From NCBI GenBank assembly GCA_037954235.1, contig JBBMOA010000004.1, forward strand, positions 13,631,101 through 13,695,100: a DNA stretch of 64,000 nucleotides, read 5' to 3'. The notes under the pieces are model-generated. The model was not told the DNA's origin, did not search any database, and saw only the letters and a list, made by a program, of their open reading frames with translations. Positions 49,313 through 62,595 of this stretch are shown in pieces. Source of the stretch: Aulostomus chinensis. Its lineage: Eukaryota > Chordata > Actinopteri > Syngnathiformes > Aulostomidae. Position numbers and translations under genes: made by a program. Positions within the stretch are counted from its first letter, which is position 1. Every line of letters begins with the position of its first letter.

Positions 49313-50648
49313 GGTCGCCGCTGTCCCGCTCGGGCCTGGAAAAGACAAACACAAAAAATAAAAAATAACTCTACGAAGTAAAAGACACGTTTATCCTCAT
49401 TCAAGCGATTTTCGTCGCGCGTCGTCGGTGTTACACCGATGTTTATTTACCCGGAGATTGCAGAAGAAGAGGGATGAATTAAAGCCCGCAGTCGTGACTC
49501 GTAAAGACGTCTACGGAGGGTCAGCTGATTCTCCGAGTCACGTGATGTTTACTTCCTGCTCAGAGAATCAGGAAGCTGTAGCCCAAAGCAGGGAGAACTA
49601 CTAGCTATTACGTAACCTAGCGGAGATTTGGATTTTACCAAACTATTCAGTCTAAGATTTTAAACGGCGCGGATCAAAACAAAGACAGACTGCTGCGGTT
49701 TGACAACATTATGTTACCAAAACTATGGAATTGTCGTTAGCTGGACGCCATCTTTGATTAAACTGTAGTGACGACAACCGGATGTGACGTATGGTGTAGT
49801 GTCTTCTGGGACTTGGTGTTTTTTTTAATATGTAGCTCACACACTGTGTTTTATGAACGTTAATCTGATACACATTAATAGCCTAAACACCTCCAGGGAT
49901 GGTTCAGACATATATCACGGTCAAATAATTTTTAAACTTATTACAATTATTGTTATTTAGATTATTATTTAACATTCTTATGCTGCACAATATTTAAAGA
50001 TATTTTAATAAGCTCCTTGATTTTTTTTGAAATACATAAGAATTTTCATTTTAAAAGCCATATTTACTCCTTCTTTCAGGATCAGGGCTGAGTAGTTGAT
50101 TGCAATTTTTTTTTTTATTTTTTTACTGATTTTCAAAACAAAAAAAACTTAATTAACAGTCTCTTTGAGGTTCTAATCTTAGGGTAACCTGACTCTTAAT
50201 ATCCCAGGCCTTAGCAAACTGAATTTTTATAATGTATGGCGGTTTCTGTTAAGGCACAGCGCTTACCAAAGGCAAGGCACTCATGGCTGGCAATGTCCAA
50301 GTGCAACACATGAAAGCCTCCCGGTGTTGTATGTAGTCTTGTAATGTATCTTGCCAGCAGGGGGAACTAGAACTCGGAAAGTTCAGCTATAGAAATAGCT
50401 CTTCTCCCTATCTGACATGCATTTTCCACTGTGTGTCACAAGCTCCCAGCTGACAGTGATATTCTAACGTTTGGACTGAGAACATAAAGCTGTTTGCCTG
50501 GATAAAAGCCTCTGTTGATACTCCAGGGAGTGTGAACACAGGTTAAAGTCTGAATCAAGGTTGAACACTTTTTAACTTTTCTGTCTCACTCGGCGACACT
50601 AACTGCTGTCTGGGAGTGTTATGTCATGGATTTGGGAAGTGAGGGAGG

Positions 50649-50690
<42 letters not shown>

Positions 50691-53600
50691 ACAGTGTGTT
50701 CATCTTTCTGTGCCAGCGACAGCGTGCATGTCTGTCTATCTGTTGTTGTGTGTCACCGTGTTTGAATGCACGTCTCGCTTTGATTTCAAGCCTCTCATCT
50801 AGCAACTCATTTAGACTGGTACCAAGAGGACGCAGGTATGCTTGATGTTGTCTTTCCGTTTTATTCGTGTCACACAAAGGTTTCAGTGATTAATCCTGTA
50901 CTGCAATTCCAAGAAGGTCTGAAGAAGAACTGAATCAATAATGTGATTGGATTTGCGGCCTTTGTCTGGCTGAGCGTTGTTAAAGTTGTTATATCTGTAA
51001 ACATGTCAGCAAAAGGTCAATATGGGTCATTCTGAGAGGTCGTGAAGGGCAGAATTTAACCTCATGCACTATGAGAGAAAGGAACAAGCATGAGGAGTTG
51101 GTTTGTCTGGATTCTCCAACACTTCCAGCATGTGACATTGAAACCTGACCTTTTTTTAAACGCCGTCTACAAACACTGTCCCCTACGTTAACACGCAATG
51201 AATCGCAGTGATCGTTTACCTCATCACCAGTCTCTTATCAGCGGGACGGGATCAATGGGAATCCGATTACTCAAGTGGGTCAATAAGTCAAGGAGGATCA
51301 CAGTAGAAAAGATTGAGTGGTTTCTTAGCAGCAGCACAGATGGGCCTCTGTCCATGTGAAGGGTTTAGATGTTTGCATGGTCAACTTTAATGTTTGAGGT
51401 GGTCGTGCCACAGGGATTTAAGTCTGTGCAGGCAAACAGCTGAGACCTGAGACAGACAATACGCCATCGGGTCATTAAATCAGCGTCGTCTGACAGCTGT
51501 CTGTTTGCTCTTGAAGGGGTGGAGTGATACCACGTCAAGAGCTGGTGTCATCCAAGATCAACCAGATCGAACAAAACATCCAGTTTGAAAGATATTGATG
51601 CGCAGTGATCAGGTGTTTCTCCTGGAGCTATTATTACAAAAAAGGTAAAATCCTGTTGCACAATAGACAGGAGGGAGGGGGGAGTGGGCGGGGGGGGGGG
51701 TTCCTCTGTGAGACAACACAGAAGAAACAATGTTTTCATTTGGGAACACGAACGCATGTGAAGAGTTCACAGCCTCGACCGACAAGCGAAGCAGAAAAAT
51801 AATAAAAATAATAGCACCTTCTTCATTTTTTTTTTAATGTGGATGACTGGCATTCATTTGGGCTGTGCAATAAAATCAATAAAGCAATGCATCATAATAT
51901 ACCGACAAATCGATATCATATCACAATAAATGGTGATAAAACCACATTGTGACCTCTGTGTGTAATAGCAGCTATATTGACTGTGTCCAGCAAGAGTGTT
52001 AAGCTTTGCCAATGACGTTTTAATAAATTGGAATAGAAATTTTGACTGACTTTGTTCATTGAGTTATCAATACAATGTGATGTACATAGCACTGCACTAC
52101 CCAGGTGGTGCACAGCAAGTTGTATTTTCAATTTTTGGGGGGCTAAATTCAGGAAATTATGTTGCAGCAGTATGCATCGTATCATATCGTGCCACAGTGT
52201 ATGGTGATAAAATGTATCGTGGTTTGTATGGAGGCGTACACCTGGAAATGGTCTACTGGTTGATGCGTCGTCTAGATGTGCTGCATTTAAAGAATGTGTT
52301 CTATTCTTTCGTTCCAAACAAAACAGTGGATAATATATAATATAAGCGGGACTAAGTACCTGCTACCTGGTAAAACCTCCCTCTACAGACACTGACCACC
52401 ACACAGTAACGGCGTGATGTCGCCATCATGAAAAAGAATCCAAACTGATTTCCACAGCCTTTGTTTCCGTGCCAACGGTGCTAAGAGGTCGTGGTCACAT
52501 CACATAGTTTTTCACAGGATCACACGGTGATAAGATCACCTCTAAAAATCTATCAGTGTTAGGGATTTAGAGGTGATGACACTTGGACCTTCCTCTTGTT
52601 TCCTGTCTTTATGCTAAGCTGTGCTAACCAACTTCATATTTGCACTCTCTACATAAAGCAAAGATGCACACAAACCACGACCAGATTTTGATATTTTCCT
52701 CTCATAATTATTGTCCATATCGTTCACAGACACTAAATCCTTTTCATTTGATATCATTTCTTTATGATCTGCCAGGATAAACACCACCTTTGTCTGTTTT
52801 TTTTTCTCTTCCATGTGACCTGTATCTGGCTCACCTATCTTTACTTAGTCATTGGCAGCATTGCAACTTCTGCATTCCCAACTTGACACAGAAATGAAGT
52901 GCAAAAGTAAGAAGAGTTCAAAGCCGCTAATGAATATATCATGTGCTGAAACCAGAGAAAACACCGACAGGCAACGTGTTGTGAACGTGATACAACAACA
53001 GTTCGTGAGGAACTAGTGTTGAAAATATCTATTCTGGGGATGGCGGGGTGGCAAATACTTTCTGCAGTAACAGCTGATGCATGGCACACGGGGTGAAAAG
53101 GGTCACCTTGGCACCGCACGTTTAAGCTTAATTCATGCTATCATTCTTCATGTTTCATATTCAGAAATGAGGATCACTTATAGATGAGATTCAATTTTCC
53201 GAGAGAGGAAGTCAGTTTGGCTTCTTTATTTTTTAGTGGAATGTTTTCTTTTCACATATAATGAGGAATATGTTACTTCTGGTTAATTTTCCTTTCTTGC
53301 GTCATGTGAAATCACTGAAATAGCTTCCACTGGTCGGTGACAGATGGATGTATGTAGTTTCTAAAGATAGGAAGATATGCAGGTCGAGGCTATAGATAGT
53401 CAATCTGCAATACAGCCGGTGAGTAAGGTTTTCCAATGACAGCTTCACTCATATAATGTGCATAAACATTTTGTGGAAGTGCAAAAAGAAATTAATATTC
53501 AGCTTTTTTTTGTTTGAAGAAAAATGTGATCCTTGTAGTGAAAACTGTCTGGTCAGTGTGATTCTTCAAATATCGTCACTGCCTGCAGCAATATTTATCT

Positions 53601-53875
53601 CTGACATTACTTCCAACAGGTGGCTAACAAGTAATGCTAAAGTTTAAACACGCTATTATAGTGCTTCATAATTCATGCCATGCTAAAAAGGGGGGGGGGG
53701 TGTATATTCTTAGAAAGTTAGAACTTGCACTTCTATTAAAAGAAATGAGGAAATGCTAACTTCCTTAGCATAAGCTAAGAGTGAAATTTGCATTTATTTG
53801 AATAAAGGTTGGGACGTGAGGGTGACTTGTGCAAGAGTGACCTCACCACTGAAGTGATCTTGTTTGACCCTGCAG
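49313..53875. other. atp6v1e1-bcl2l13 spacer
   Basis: The first 500 bp are GC-richer with CG dinucleotides and should contain the atp6v1e1 (and possibly bcl2l13) promoter. I read the rest on the plus strand for bcl2l13 upstream exons and found none I could recognise. There is a (GA)n tract (50641-50689), a poly-G run (51690-51700) and short old repeat pieces (GCTAAGCTGTGCTAACC about 52612). A good GTGAGTAAG donor occurs at 53419-53427 without an assignable exon. Confidence 0.5.
50641..50689. repeat. (GA)n microsatellite
   Basis: GAGGGAGGGAGG lead-in followed by about 18 GA units. Simple repeat only. Confidence 0.95.
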
Positions 53876-54796
53876 CTGCCAACCTTCATTCTGGAGGGAA
53901 AGGCCCCAGTTGAGTCCAGCAGGGCGGGTAGAGGGGATGCGGATGGCGGCTCCCTCAGCTCCGGCCCTGCTGCGCCTCCTGTGACCAATGCAGAGAGTCC
54001 TGGACCCTGGCAGAGTGAGAGCCTGTTGGCGGAGTCCTGGTCCACAATGGGTGACGTGGACCCAGAGGACACTAAGAGTCTTGACAGCAACGATGGAGCC
54101 ATTCTGGGCGGAGATGAGAACCACTCTTCCAACTCTGACATGGTCCATCTGGAGAGAGAGGAGGCAGAGATGCTTGAGGAGGCAGAGGAGGAAGCGACTG
54201 AGCCTAGAGAGGATGCGAGGGGAAGGAGAACAGAGGAAGAGGAAGAGGAGGATGAGGAGATGCAGACAAGTGTGTTGAGTGTACTCGGAGGAGAGAGGGA
54301 GCTGGTTGCACTGAGGGAGGAGGAGAAGGACCTCCAGGCACCAGAAACTAAGGAGCTCCTGGTGTCAGCAGAAGAGCCTCAAGTGGAGAAGGCTCCCTCA
54401 GAGTTCATGCAGGTGGTTCCACCGATGGCCCTGCCTCCTCTGCCTATCGTCAGGTTCGAACCCCCTTCCAGTACTTCTACCCCGGTCCCTTCAACAACAA
54501 CCTCAGAAGCAGAGGAGCTTTATTCCACTCAGGGCCTCCACCCTCCTTCTATTCTTGCACCAGAGCCTCCAGTTGAGAGTAAAACTCAGCAGTTCTCTCA
54601 GATTCCCCTCTCAGACGTGGAGGAACATTCTGTTAAAGCCTCCCAGGCAGCAGCAGAGAAGCCAGAGCCCACCGATCCTGAGACCACCAAACCTCTGAGC
54701 TCCCCTGAGCTTCCAACGCTGCTGTGCGGAGGCGCCGCGCTAGTTGTCGTTGTAGGAGTAGTGGCGTACGGCGCTGTGGCCTACTGCAGAAAATAG
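53876..54796 (+). CDS. bcl2l13: Bcl-2-like protein 13 (Bcl-Rambo), terminal exon only
   Basis: Mitochondrial outer-membrane Bcl-2 family member and mitophagy receptor. A phase-0 acceptor (GACCCTGCAG) opens 306 codons ending at TAG (54794-54796). Recognition rests on DPEDTKSLDSN, then ENHSSNSDMVHLEREE, which closely follows the human BCL2L13 region DPEEVKSLDSN...NSSNSDIVHVEKEE. A Glu-rich unstructured middle follows, and a C-terminal anchor, LLCGGAALVVVVGVVAYGAV, ending in CRK. The BH1-BH4 region, encoded by upstream exons in other species, was not found. In human the LC3-binding motif is WQQI just before DPEE; here the aligned residues are WSTM (54038-54049). AATAAA at 55342-55347 fits a 3' UTR of about 550 nt. 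Position next to atp6v1e1 matches human 22q11. Confidence 0.85.
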   Translation: MPTFILEGKAPVESSRAGRGDADGGSLSSGPAAPPVTNAESPGPWQSESLLAESWSTMGDVDPEDTKSLDSNDGAILGGDENHSSNSDMVHLEREEAEMLEEAEEEATEPREDARGRRTEEEEEEDEEMQTSVLSVLGGERELVALREEEKDLQAPETKELLVSAEEPQVEKAPSEFMQVVPPMALPPLPIVRFEPPSSTSTPVPSTTTSEAEELYSTQGLHPPSILAPEPPVESKTQQFSQIPLSDVEEHSVKASQAAAEKPEPTDPETTKPLSSPELPTLLCGGAALVVVVGVVAYGAVAYCRK

Positions 54797-57700
54797 AAAA
54801 CCACTCTTTTAAGCCCAGTTTAACGCAGGTCTTTCCAGCTTTAAAATCTATTTCTCATTCTGGATTATACTGTCTCATGCTCGGGTATTGTAGTTATAAG
54901 ACATCCTGATTTTTCTGATTTGTTTTGTGCTACCTCAGCTCCCGGCGGAGCTCATGGCCTTTGTTTCCTGTTTTCAATTGATGTGCAGCCCATGAATGTT
55001 AAACAGGAATGTAAAATCACGTAAGATTTAATTTTAAAGAATTACAAAACCTGTTGGAGTCGTGATGTTTCTTTGTGTGGCTGTGTCTCTTGTTTCTTTG
55101 CAACAAAGTCATGTGACGTCACTCCAAACATCCACAGGAAGGCTGAGTCGGTAGATTTATTTTAGCGGAGCAACAAAGTACCTTTACTGTGCTTAAGTGA
55201 CATATGCACCAATTTTAGGAGCTTTTCTTTTCATGCTACTTCTATCTTTTGTTACTTATCACTTCCCTAAATTTATGTCAGCTTTAGTTAGTAGTTACCT
55301 TAACAGGTTTTTTTTTTTTTAAAGGTTTGGCTGGTGATCCAAATAAACCAGTTCATTTAAAAGAGCCAGGATTCCTAAATTTCATTGATTTCTGCAAATA
55401 CAATATGGAGAGAATTTATAGCTCATGTTGCTTTATTCAAGTACAACTGGAAAAGTCTATTCATCAGTTGACAGCGAACCCTGCCATTATGATTTTCTAA
55501 AATAATTTTTACGAGGACTGCAATGCCATTTATTCGTATTTCTAAATATTTATGACACCAAATAATTCAGTAGTGGTGAAAATAATCACCTGGTGAACCC
55601 ATGAGGATAAATCAGTGATTGCGTTGTGTACAAAAATATTTCACTCACACACTTTTGTGAGGTTACAGGGCAGTAAGAGAGGGCAGATGGTTGTGGAGAA
55701 GAAGTCGAGGAAGTGAGGAGTGTGATTCACCGCTCTCTGCTGCCGACTGTTGGTCAGTCAGCACCATTGCAGCATAAACCATCAGCAAAACAGGCAAAAC
55801 AGTCACTGCAGTTGTCTCTCTTTGACACTTCTTTCATGAGTGACGTGCATAACGATCCACTCATCTGTCAGACACACGTGTCAAGGATTTCCTAAGTGCG
55901 ACGCTGAACCCCTGTCTGCGCCCGATGTCTCCACCATCAGTGTATGAATGTGTGTGAATGTTTACAAGTTGGCGCCTTGTACAGCAGCGTCTGCCAACAT
56001 TGTACAAATGTGAAAGTGATGTAAAACACTCTGAAATGTCACTTGACTTAATAGGAGTTTTATAAATGACGTCTATTAAATATTGGCGTTAGGTAAATGA
56101 GTGCATTTGTATTTAATATTACCGCATTTCACTAAAAAAAAACAAAAAACATCTAGGTTAATGAGAGTCAGAAAATGACATTGCAACAAAAGTAATGGCA
56201 TTCATGAGGAATGTAGAGCACAAAACACCATTGGCATATATTAATACAGTATACAGTATTCAGGCATCACCAATTTGACTGCATTAAGAAAGACCCAGAG
56301 TTCCATCATAAATTAAGAAATAGCAAATGTACTCAAATATGCATCCAAATGCACATGCAGTGACTTTTCCCAGTTAAATGTTACCTGGAATCTAAAATGC
56401 TGACAGTATACAATCAGTAATGTTTCTATTTTTGTCTGTGTGTTTGATTGTCAGCAGACGTAGGCAAAAAAAACAAAAACAAACTCACTCTGAGCCATAT
56501 TTTTATTCATTTAATGGAAAAAATCCATGACATTTTGGGGCAGATTGGTTATAGCACCACCTTGTGGCATCCATAAGTGAAGTGATTTTTTTTTTTGTTG
56601 ACACTTACATGTGCTCCTCCAAGAGGGTCAACTGGATCTGTCTCAAATTTGGACGGTGCAGAAGCACAAGACCTTGTACCTTAAAAGCTGTCGTACTGAA
56701 CTATCAAGAAACACTGCTGACTTGTGAAAAAACATACACGCAATTATGTTTTAAGTGCAATTGACTTGGTGAGCGTTAAAAGATGAATAAATAAGTTGAA
56801 AAATCGAAAAAGAAACCGAACGCATGTTCAAAGCAGCAGAGACACCGACTGAACCGTCAGTGTGCAACGGTTCTTTTACTGAACTCCAAATTAAGGCCCA
56901 ATCGTGATCTCATTGATAGTGTGAATCTCTCTGTGGTCACGGCTCCATAAACTATAGTTATTAGTTAGTCTATTAACTCGTGGCTTTACACTTCTTGATT
57001 TTCATCAAGTGCCAGTAAATAAAGAACAATTGAGTTGACTGTGTTGTGGTTAGCATGCCGTTCCCATGTCAGTGACAAAATACGTGCAGCTATTGAATGG
57101 AGAAGAGGAAGGAAAGTGCTTCTTTGTTTGGACAGATAAACTGCAGCGTGCCTGCTCTACCAGAATATAAGTATACTGTATTACCTTCACCGAAGACAAC
57201 AAATCTCTTTGTCAAGTCTTTTTTTGATTCCTCACAGCCTCCTCACACAAGCAAGCACACATGAAACTGGGATTAATAGATATCCCCCACTGTACTTTAT
57301 TAAAGCAAATAATAAAAGCTCTCATGTCATTTATTAAAATGAGAAAATTATCTGTCATTTTAGTTCAAAATTCAAACATGAGGGGACTTGGCCAGCTATC
57401 TGTCCCAAACCAATCAGCTACTGGACTGATTCTTAAATCTGGTTGACTGTTCCTCAGTCTATCCAGCCACATTGAATCAATATATCTATCTTCAACTGAT
57501 TGAGTCGACCTGATAACGGTCTACGACAAATAAACCAACGCTGGTGAAAATTGAAATAGAATCTATTTCGTTGCTTAGCTTGCTAGCTGTTGCTAACGCA
57601 GACGCAGGAAAAGTCCATTTTGGGCGGAGGTTGTTTCCAACAAATACCAAAGTTTGCAGCAAAAACACAACTTTGCACCTTGTGTTGGAGTTCCTTGAGT

Positions 57701-58192
57701 TCCAGGATCACTCTAAGTGCCATTCATGTAAAAGTCAGCGGTTAAGCTCAAGGTCATAGCACATATTTCAATGCTATCTCAACCCTAGCTAGGGCGCTAG
57801 GTAGGTTAGCTTGGTAGCTATCTATTTAGCTATCCAGCCATCTAGATAGATAAACAGCATCACCTCAAAACTTATAATTGGATCTATTGTGAAATTGGAA
57901 CCATGGAGGAATAAATTAACATCAACAATTATATGAACATTACTTCCTTGTTGCAAATGAAGAAACGAGTCAACAATGAAGAGGACTTGTGTCCAGGATT
58001 ACACGTTTTAAGGCACCTCACGTGTAACACAAATACAACCATCTTTTCTAAGACACTTGGACCAAGCTAATGGGGTATGAGAGACATAATTCTGTGTCTA
58101 ACGCGGTGCCAACACCTGCACAGAGCTGTCATGCTTCAACTGCAGCCTGGCAGGTTGTGGTTTCTAATTTATGGAGTTGGTTTGACAGACCC

Positions 58193-58246
<54 letters not shown>

Positions 58247-59843
58247 GGAAAGAGGGAAAGACATAGTGGGAGAAAGGACGAGGTTTGTGGTTCATTGTTT
58301 TTTTTTATCAGCGCACTGCACAGGCAGGAAACACACAGACACACATGTGCAAACACACACAGACACACAGACACACACACACACACAGACACACACACAT
58401 ACACTGCCCTTCTTCTATCACAAACACAGATAGACATTATCGATAATTTACTGTGACAAAGAGTTTTTCTGAACTGATGGGAACAGAGTCAAATGTGTTA
58501 ATTGGTAAGAACAATCTCAGGCCACATCACGATGAGTTCATGAATAAATCATGAGGCCTCTGCGTCTCCATCTCTTTGTTTTCACCATGGATACGGTTCA
58601 GGCCTGACTGCCACCTCACTTAATGGAGCTGAAAGGGGAACTTGAGGGCCAAGTCGGTTGATATTTAAAACTGCGAGCCTGAGATAAATGAACTTCTCAA
58701 AAAGCCCGTGTTTATTTGAAGAGGGCACCGGCTTCGGGAAAAGAGGCGCAAGCTGTGTTGTACAGAGATGACCACATAATTAACCATTAACCTTTACAAG
58801 CACATTAATCACAAGCTGTTTTTATGGCATTCTGGTCAATCGGGAATTAAAATGGTTCATAAGTTTTTATTACAGTTGAGCTTCAGTGCAATGAACATTC
58901 CTGTGATAGAAGGATTTTATGAAATAAAGAGATGAAATTGTAGGTACAGATAAGTAAAAACGGAACAAAAAAAAAAACTTGTGCAGTTTGATTTTTGCAG
59001 CAAGATTTAATAGCAACACAATTTGAGTTAATCAAAAGAGCCAACGCCGACTAATAGAGTTAACCAATGATTAATGATTGATTCAAAAAATTCCGTCAAA
59101 AAAAAGTGGGACTAAAAGGGACAGAAGTTTGAAATTATTATTCAGAGTTTTGGGCGTTTATCTCGCTTTGTGAGAAATAAATCCGATTTCTTCAAAACAA
59201 CTACGCACTACACTGTAATTTACTTTAGTTCCATTTGAATCATTTTCCTCCCATTTTCTGCAGCAGAAAAGAAGAAATTCAAAATAAAAGCAAAAAAAAA
59301 AATCAGTTTTACTGCAAATGTGCACTGATAACTTTTAACAAATACAATAAAAATATGTCATGTTATATTTTGAATAGGATTAAAAGTAAATAAAGTAGTT
59401 CACACCAAAAAAAAAAAAAAATAAGGAATGGATTTGGATTCACCGTCCGTGTCATAAGAAGCCAACCACAAAATCCTATGATTGGAAACTTTATTGTCAC
59501 CAGAAAACAGGAATATCTCTTCAGGCTTAAATTTCACAATACAGAAATGAATGAACATTATTGATGTGCATGTAAGACAAACATATGCAAATTCTCAGGT
59601 CACCGAGAGTTGGTGGTATTCCTGGATTGACTGAGCAATAAAGGACTTTTGTTTTTTTTGGTTGTTTTTATTTTTTGCTGGGTGGCGATTTTTATCTCCG
59701 CCACGATAGAGTGTGAAGCTCAGATGTCTATCTGCTTCCAAAAAGGAGAAGTGGCTGCAAGTAGATCGTGACGTTAACGCATTTAAATTGCCTCTAGTTA
59801 TTCATGGGTCTGAGATGTGGACAGGTATTGGAGGTGTGAAATG
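54797..59843. other. bcl2l13-spic spacer
   Basis: Five kb without a supported gene. The first 550 bp are the probable bcl2l13 3' UTR. It includes a (CA)n run and TAGCTA/GCTAGG-rich repeat debris (about 57560-57860). A non-repetitive stretch at about 58500-58960 contains several homeodomain-type TTAAT motifs and could be a conserved element, but conservation cannot be tested here. Confidence 0.5.
58198..58244. repeat. (CA)n microsatellite
   Basis: About 22 CA units. A second CACAGA-rich stretch follows at 58330-58400. Confidence 0.95.
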
Positions 59844-59851
59844 TATATATA
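59844..59851 (+). promoter_or_regulatory. TATA box of spic
   Basis: TATATATA about 82 bp upstream of the spic ATG. A start about 30 bp downstream would give a short 5' UTR in exon 1. Inferred from position. Confidence 0.45.
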
Positions 59852-59932
59852 CCTGTCCACATACTGTACACCTGCAGTAGCGTGGCAGCTATTAGGACAC
59901 AAAACAGCCAACATCATACAAGATGGTGAGTT

Positions 59933-61158
59933 GTGAGGAGGATATGTTTATTTCTCTTTTTATTTATTCATTTGGGAGAGTGTATTTTTGAATGTTTCGT
60001 ATTCATCTAAGTAAAAACAAACTCAAACCATAACTCTGTCCTTTGTAATAGAGTGTTGTGGGTGAAATGATCATTTGTGTGCATCCTAGAGCTGCTTGGA
60101 CAACGACATCAATCAACATTTCCAGGATGCCATTGATGTCATTCAACAGCATTCAAATAATTCCTATTATGATTCAGGTATGACAACATTTACAGATATA
60201 ATTGTCCTTTTTGTCATCAACAATCCAGTTGTTTTTTTTGTTTTTCTTTTGTTTTGTTTATTGGGATGGGAACTGAATGCCTCTTGATCTTTTCAGAGTA
60301 CACCTACTATGAGATGCCGGCCCCTCAGCCGGCGTCTGTGCAGTGTCAGATCTCCTGCTGCCTCGTAACGCACCCCTCCGATGTCCTCCCTCCCTTGTAC
60401 GACTGGAACGACACGGCTGTAAGCAGAGTGAAAAAAATTCTCATGAGCTGATATGGGAACTTGGGAGAGCCTGATTTGACGTTAAATACGTGTTTAGCAG
60501 CAGCAGTCCTGGCGCCAGGATCTCCCCGACGTCTCCGTGGGTCACTCTGTGCAAACTGAATCTCCTCATTATTGCCCCAACTTACCACCACAGAGGAATA
60601 AAGGTAATCGTGTTAAGATTTTTAGGGTAAGTACAGCTGCTCTGATCTTTCACCGCTAACATGGGAATCTCCTCAGGTCGTAAGAAGCTCCGACTATATG
60701 AGTACCTGCATGAGGCTCTGAATGACCCCGGCATGGGGGACGCCATTCAGTGGGCAGACAGCGGCAGTGGCACCTTCCACTTCATCTCTAAGAACAAAGA
60801 GAAGTTAGCCGAGTGCTGGGGGCAACGCAAGGGCAACCGCAAGACCATGACCTATCAGAAGATGGCACGGGCCCTGCGAAACTACAGCCGCACCGGCGAG
60901 ATCATCAAGGTGCGACGCAAACTCACTTACCAGTTTAACCCGGACATCCTGCACAGGCTCCGTTCCGCCCAAGGATCCAAGCACCTGCCCTGCCACCCTG
61001 CGCAGGAGGAGGTCCACACTCAGCAGCAGAGCCCAGCAGAGCAGAGCTACTGCAGCTCTGCGGCGATGGAATGGCAGAGCTGGTACGGTCGCTACCAGCT
61101 GCACGAGGACTACGACCTGGCGGCCAGCTTCACCTCACACAGCGCGGCCAAACTCTGA
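59933..61158 (+). CDS. spic: Spi-C ETS transcription factor, five exons
   Basis: ETS-family DNA-binding factor of the PU.1/Spi-B/Spi-C group; Spi-C acts in red-pulp macrophages and B-lineage cells in mammals. Exons: 59933-59935 (ATG only, directly at a GTGAGT donor), 60090-60177, 60297-60418, 60498-60603, 60677-61158; 266 residues (human SPIC 248). The N-terminal FQDAIDVIQQHS resembles human FEDAFEVLRQHS. The ETS domain starts at residue 107 (GRKKLRLYEYLHEAL) and runs through KLAECWGQRKGNRKTMTYQK and MARALRNYSRTGEI to LTYQF. GRKKLRLYEYL, SKNKEKLAE and GNRKTMTYQK are Spi-C-like rather than PU.1-like. The C-terminal tail is Gln- and Tyr-rich. Exon 4 has three CAGs in a row at its acceptor. AATAAA at 62108-62113 marks a long AU-rich 3' UTR. 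Confidence 0.92.
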
Positions 61159-62519
61159 GTCGAGAAAAGTCTGAAATAGTTTCCAGAGACTCTCTGGGTT
61201 CACATCCATGTATTTCATGTCATATTGGGACTATTTTATTTATTATCTTTTAAAATGCATATTCTTTGTTCATTCTTGAAAATGTAAAGTTTCCATTGAT
61301 TCTGTTTATTTTGCTGGTGAATCTGAAGACTGTAGTTTGCCGTGCTGCCTAATATTCCATCCATCACGTTTACATAAACTTGCTCTGACTTATTTATGTT
61401 TTTGGCATCCCTGCTTGTCTTTCATGTCCACACTGGTACTCAGGAATCATTTCTATCATCACTTTCATGTTTTCAAGAAGCTCCAATATGGATTCCTGAG
61501 CTTTAAACAGTTTTACGTATCGTTTCCTTGCCTTGATGGGTTTGTGTCATATTGAGTCAATTTTTTTTAAATATTAGGAGTTCTATAACTCAAGAACCAT
61601 TTGAGTGAAATTGTTATTGCTAACAGTGGCAAACAGAATGGAAAACTGATTTATGACTCAATATCTTGGAATTTGTGATGACATTTTATTGTTTCACGAG
61701 TGACCAGAGAAGGGGGAGGGATTATAATTCTATTTCTTTTAATTATATGACAAATACTACATAGTTCACGGGTGGAAATCTATTTTAAATTCCTTTTTTT
61801 TTTGTTGTAATTTAACGCACTTGCAATTAAAATAACAGCTCGACTGACTTGATTTAAATGTTTTTTTTTCACTTTCCTGCAGTCTTGCACTTTTTGAGGT
61901 TGTTGACTACTTAATCATTATTGCATGTATCTATATAATTACTGATTTTATTCCATACGTTGCATTTTTATTATACTATACTGCTAATATGTTGTAATAA
62001 GCACAACGTGTAGGGAAATGTACAAAAAATGCAGTTTGTATATTTTATTTATTGAGTATAAATAATGTTTTTTGTAATATACCTTACAATTTTTGCAATC
62101 CTGTTGAAATAAAAAGAATTAAGCTGGTGACTTTTTTCCCAACTGACTACATAAAATCAGCTACAATGCACTGTATATTTAGTTCCAAAAACTTCACTTT
62201 CCTTGCGAAAATATATAAAAATTCCTCACATCATAACTCTGACGCTGTCTCTATCGTAGTGAAATGTTACAACATAAGACATTAAGAAACATCCTGTGAG
62301 GAAAAATATGGCAGCAAGTGTGTTTTTCCTGAAACGAGAGCTCTGCCTCCAGGCCGAGTCTTATCTTGTTCAGCGGGGAGGATGTGGTCAGTGCTGGTAC
62401 GCTTTGTTAATGGCTTGACTGGTGCTGGTGTTGGGCTTTGTGGGATGGTGGTCATTGTTCCTGTGACCCCAGTGTAGAAAACGTTTGGTGTTACGCAGAA
62501 AGTTTGCTCCTGCGGTGGG
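61159..62519. other. spic 3' UTR and spacer to the next gene
   Basis: AU-rich sequence with several ATTTATT/ATTTTTAT elements and a polyadenylation signal at 62108-62113. No coding sequence is supported. Confidence 0.6.
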
Positions 62520-62527
62520 TATAATAA
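62520..62527 (+). promoter_or_regulatory. TATA-like box of the spic-like gene
   Basis: TATAATAA, 69 bp upstream of the proposed ATG at 62596. The spacing resembles that at spic. Confidence 0.4.
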
Positions 62528-62595
62528 GGGGGCTTCGACATCTCAGTCAGTTTTGTGGAATTCTCTAGAACGGAGACAACTTGGAGGCTTCGGAG

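Noticed and set aside
53419..53427. GTGAGTAAG donor considered as the end of a bcl2l13 exon
   Set aside because: No upstream frame resembling Bcl2l13 could be attached to it.
58070..58456. Plus-strand frame of 128 residues
   Set aside because: Most of it is Thr-His from a (CA)n microsatellite; no splice or family support.
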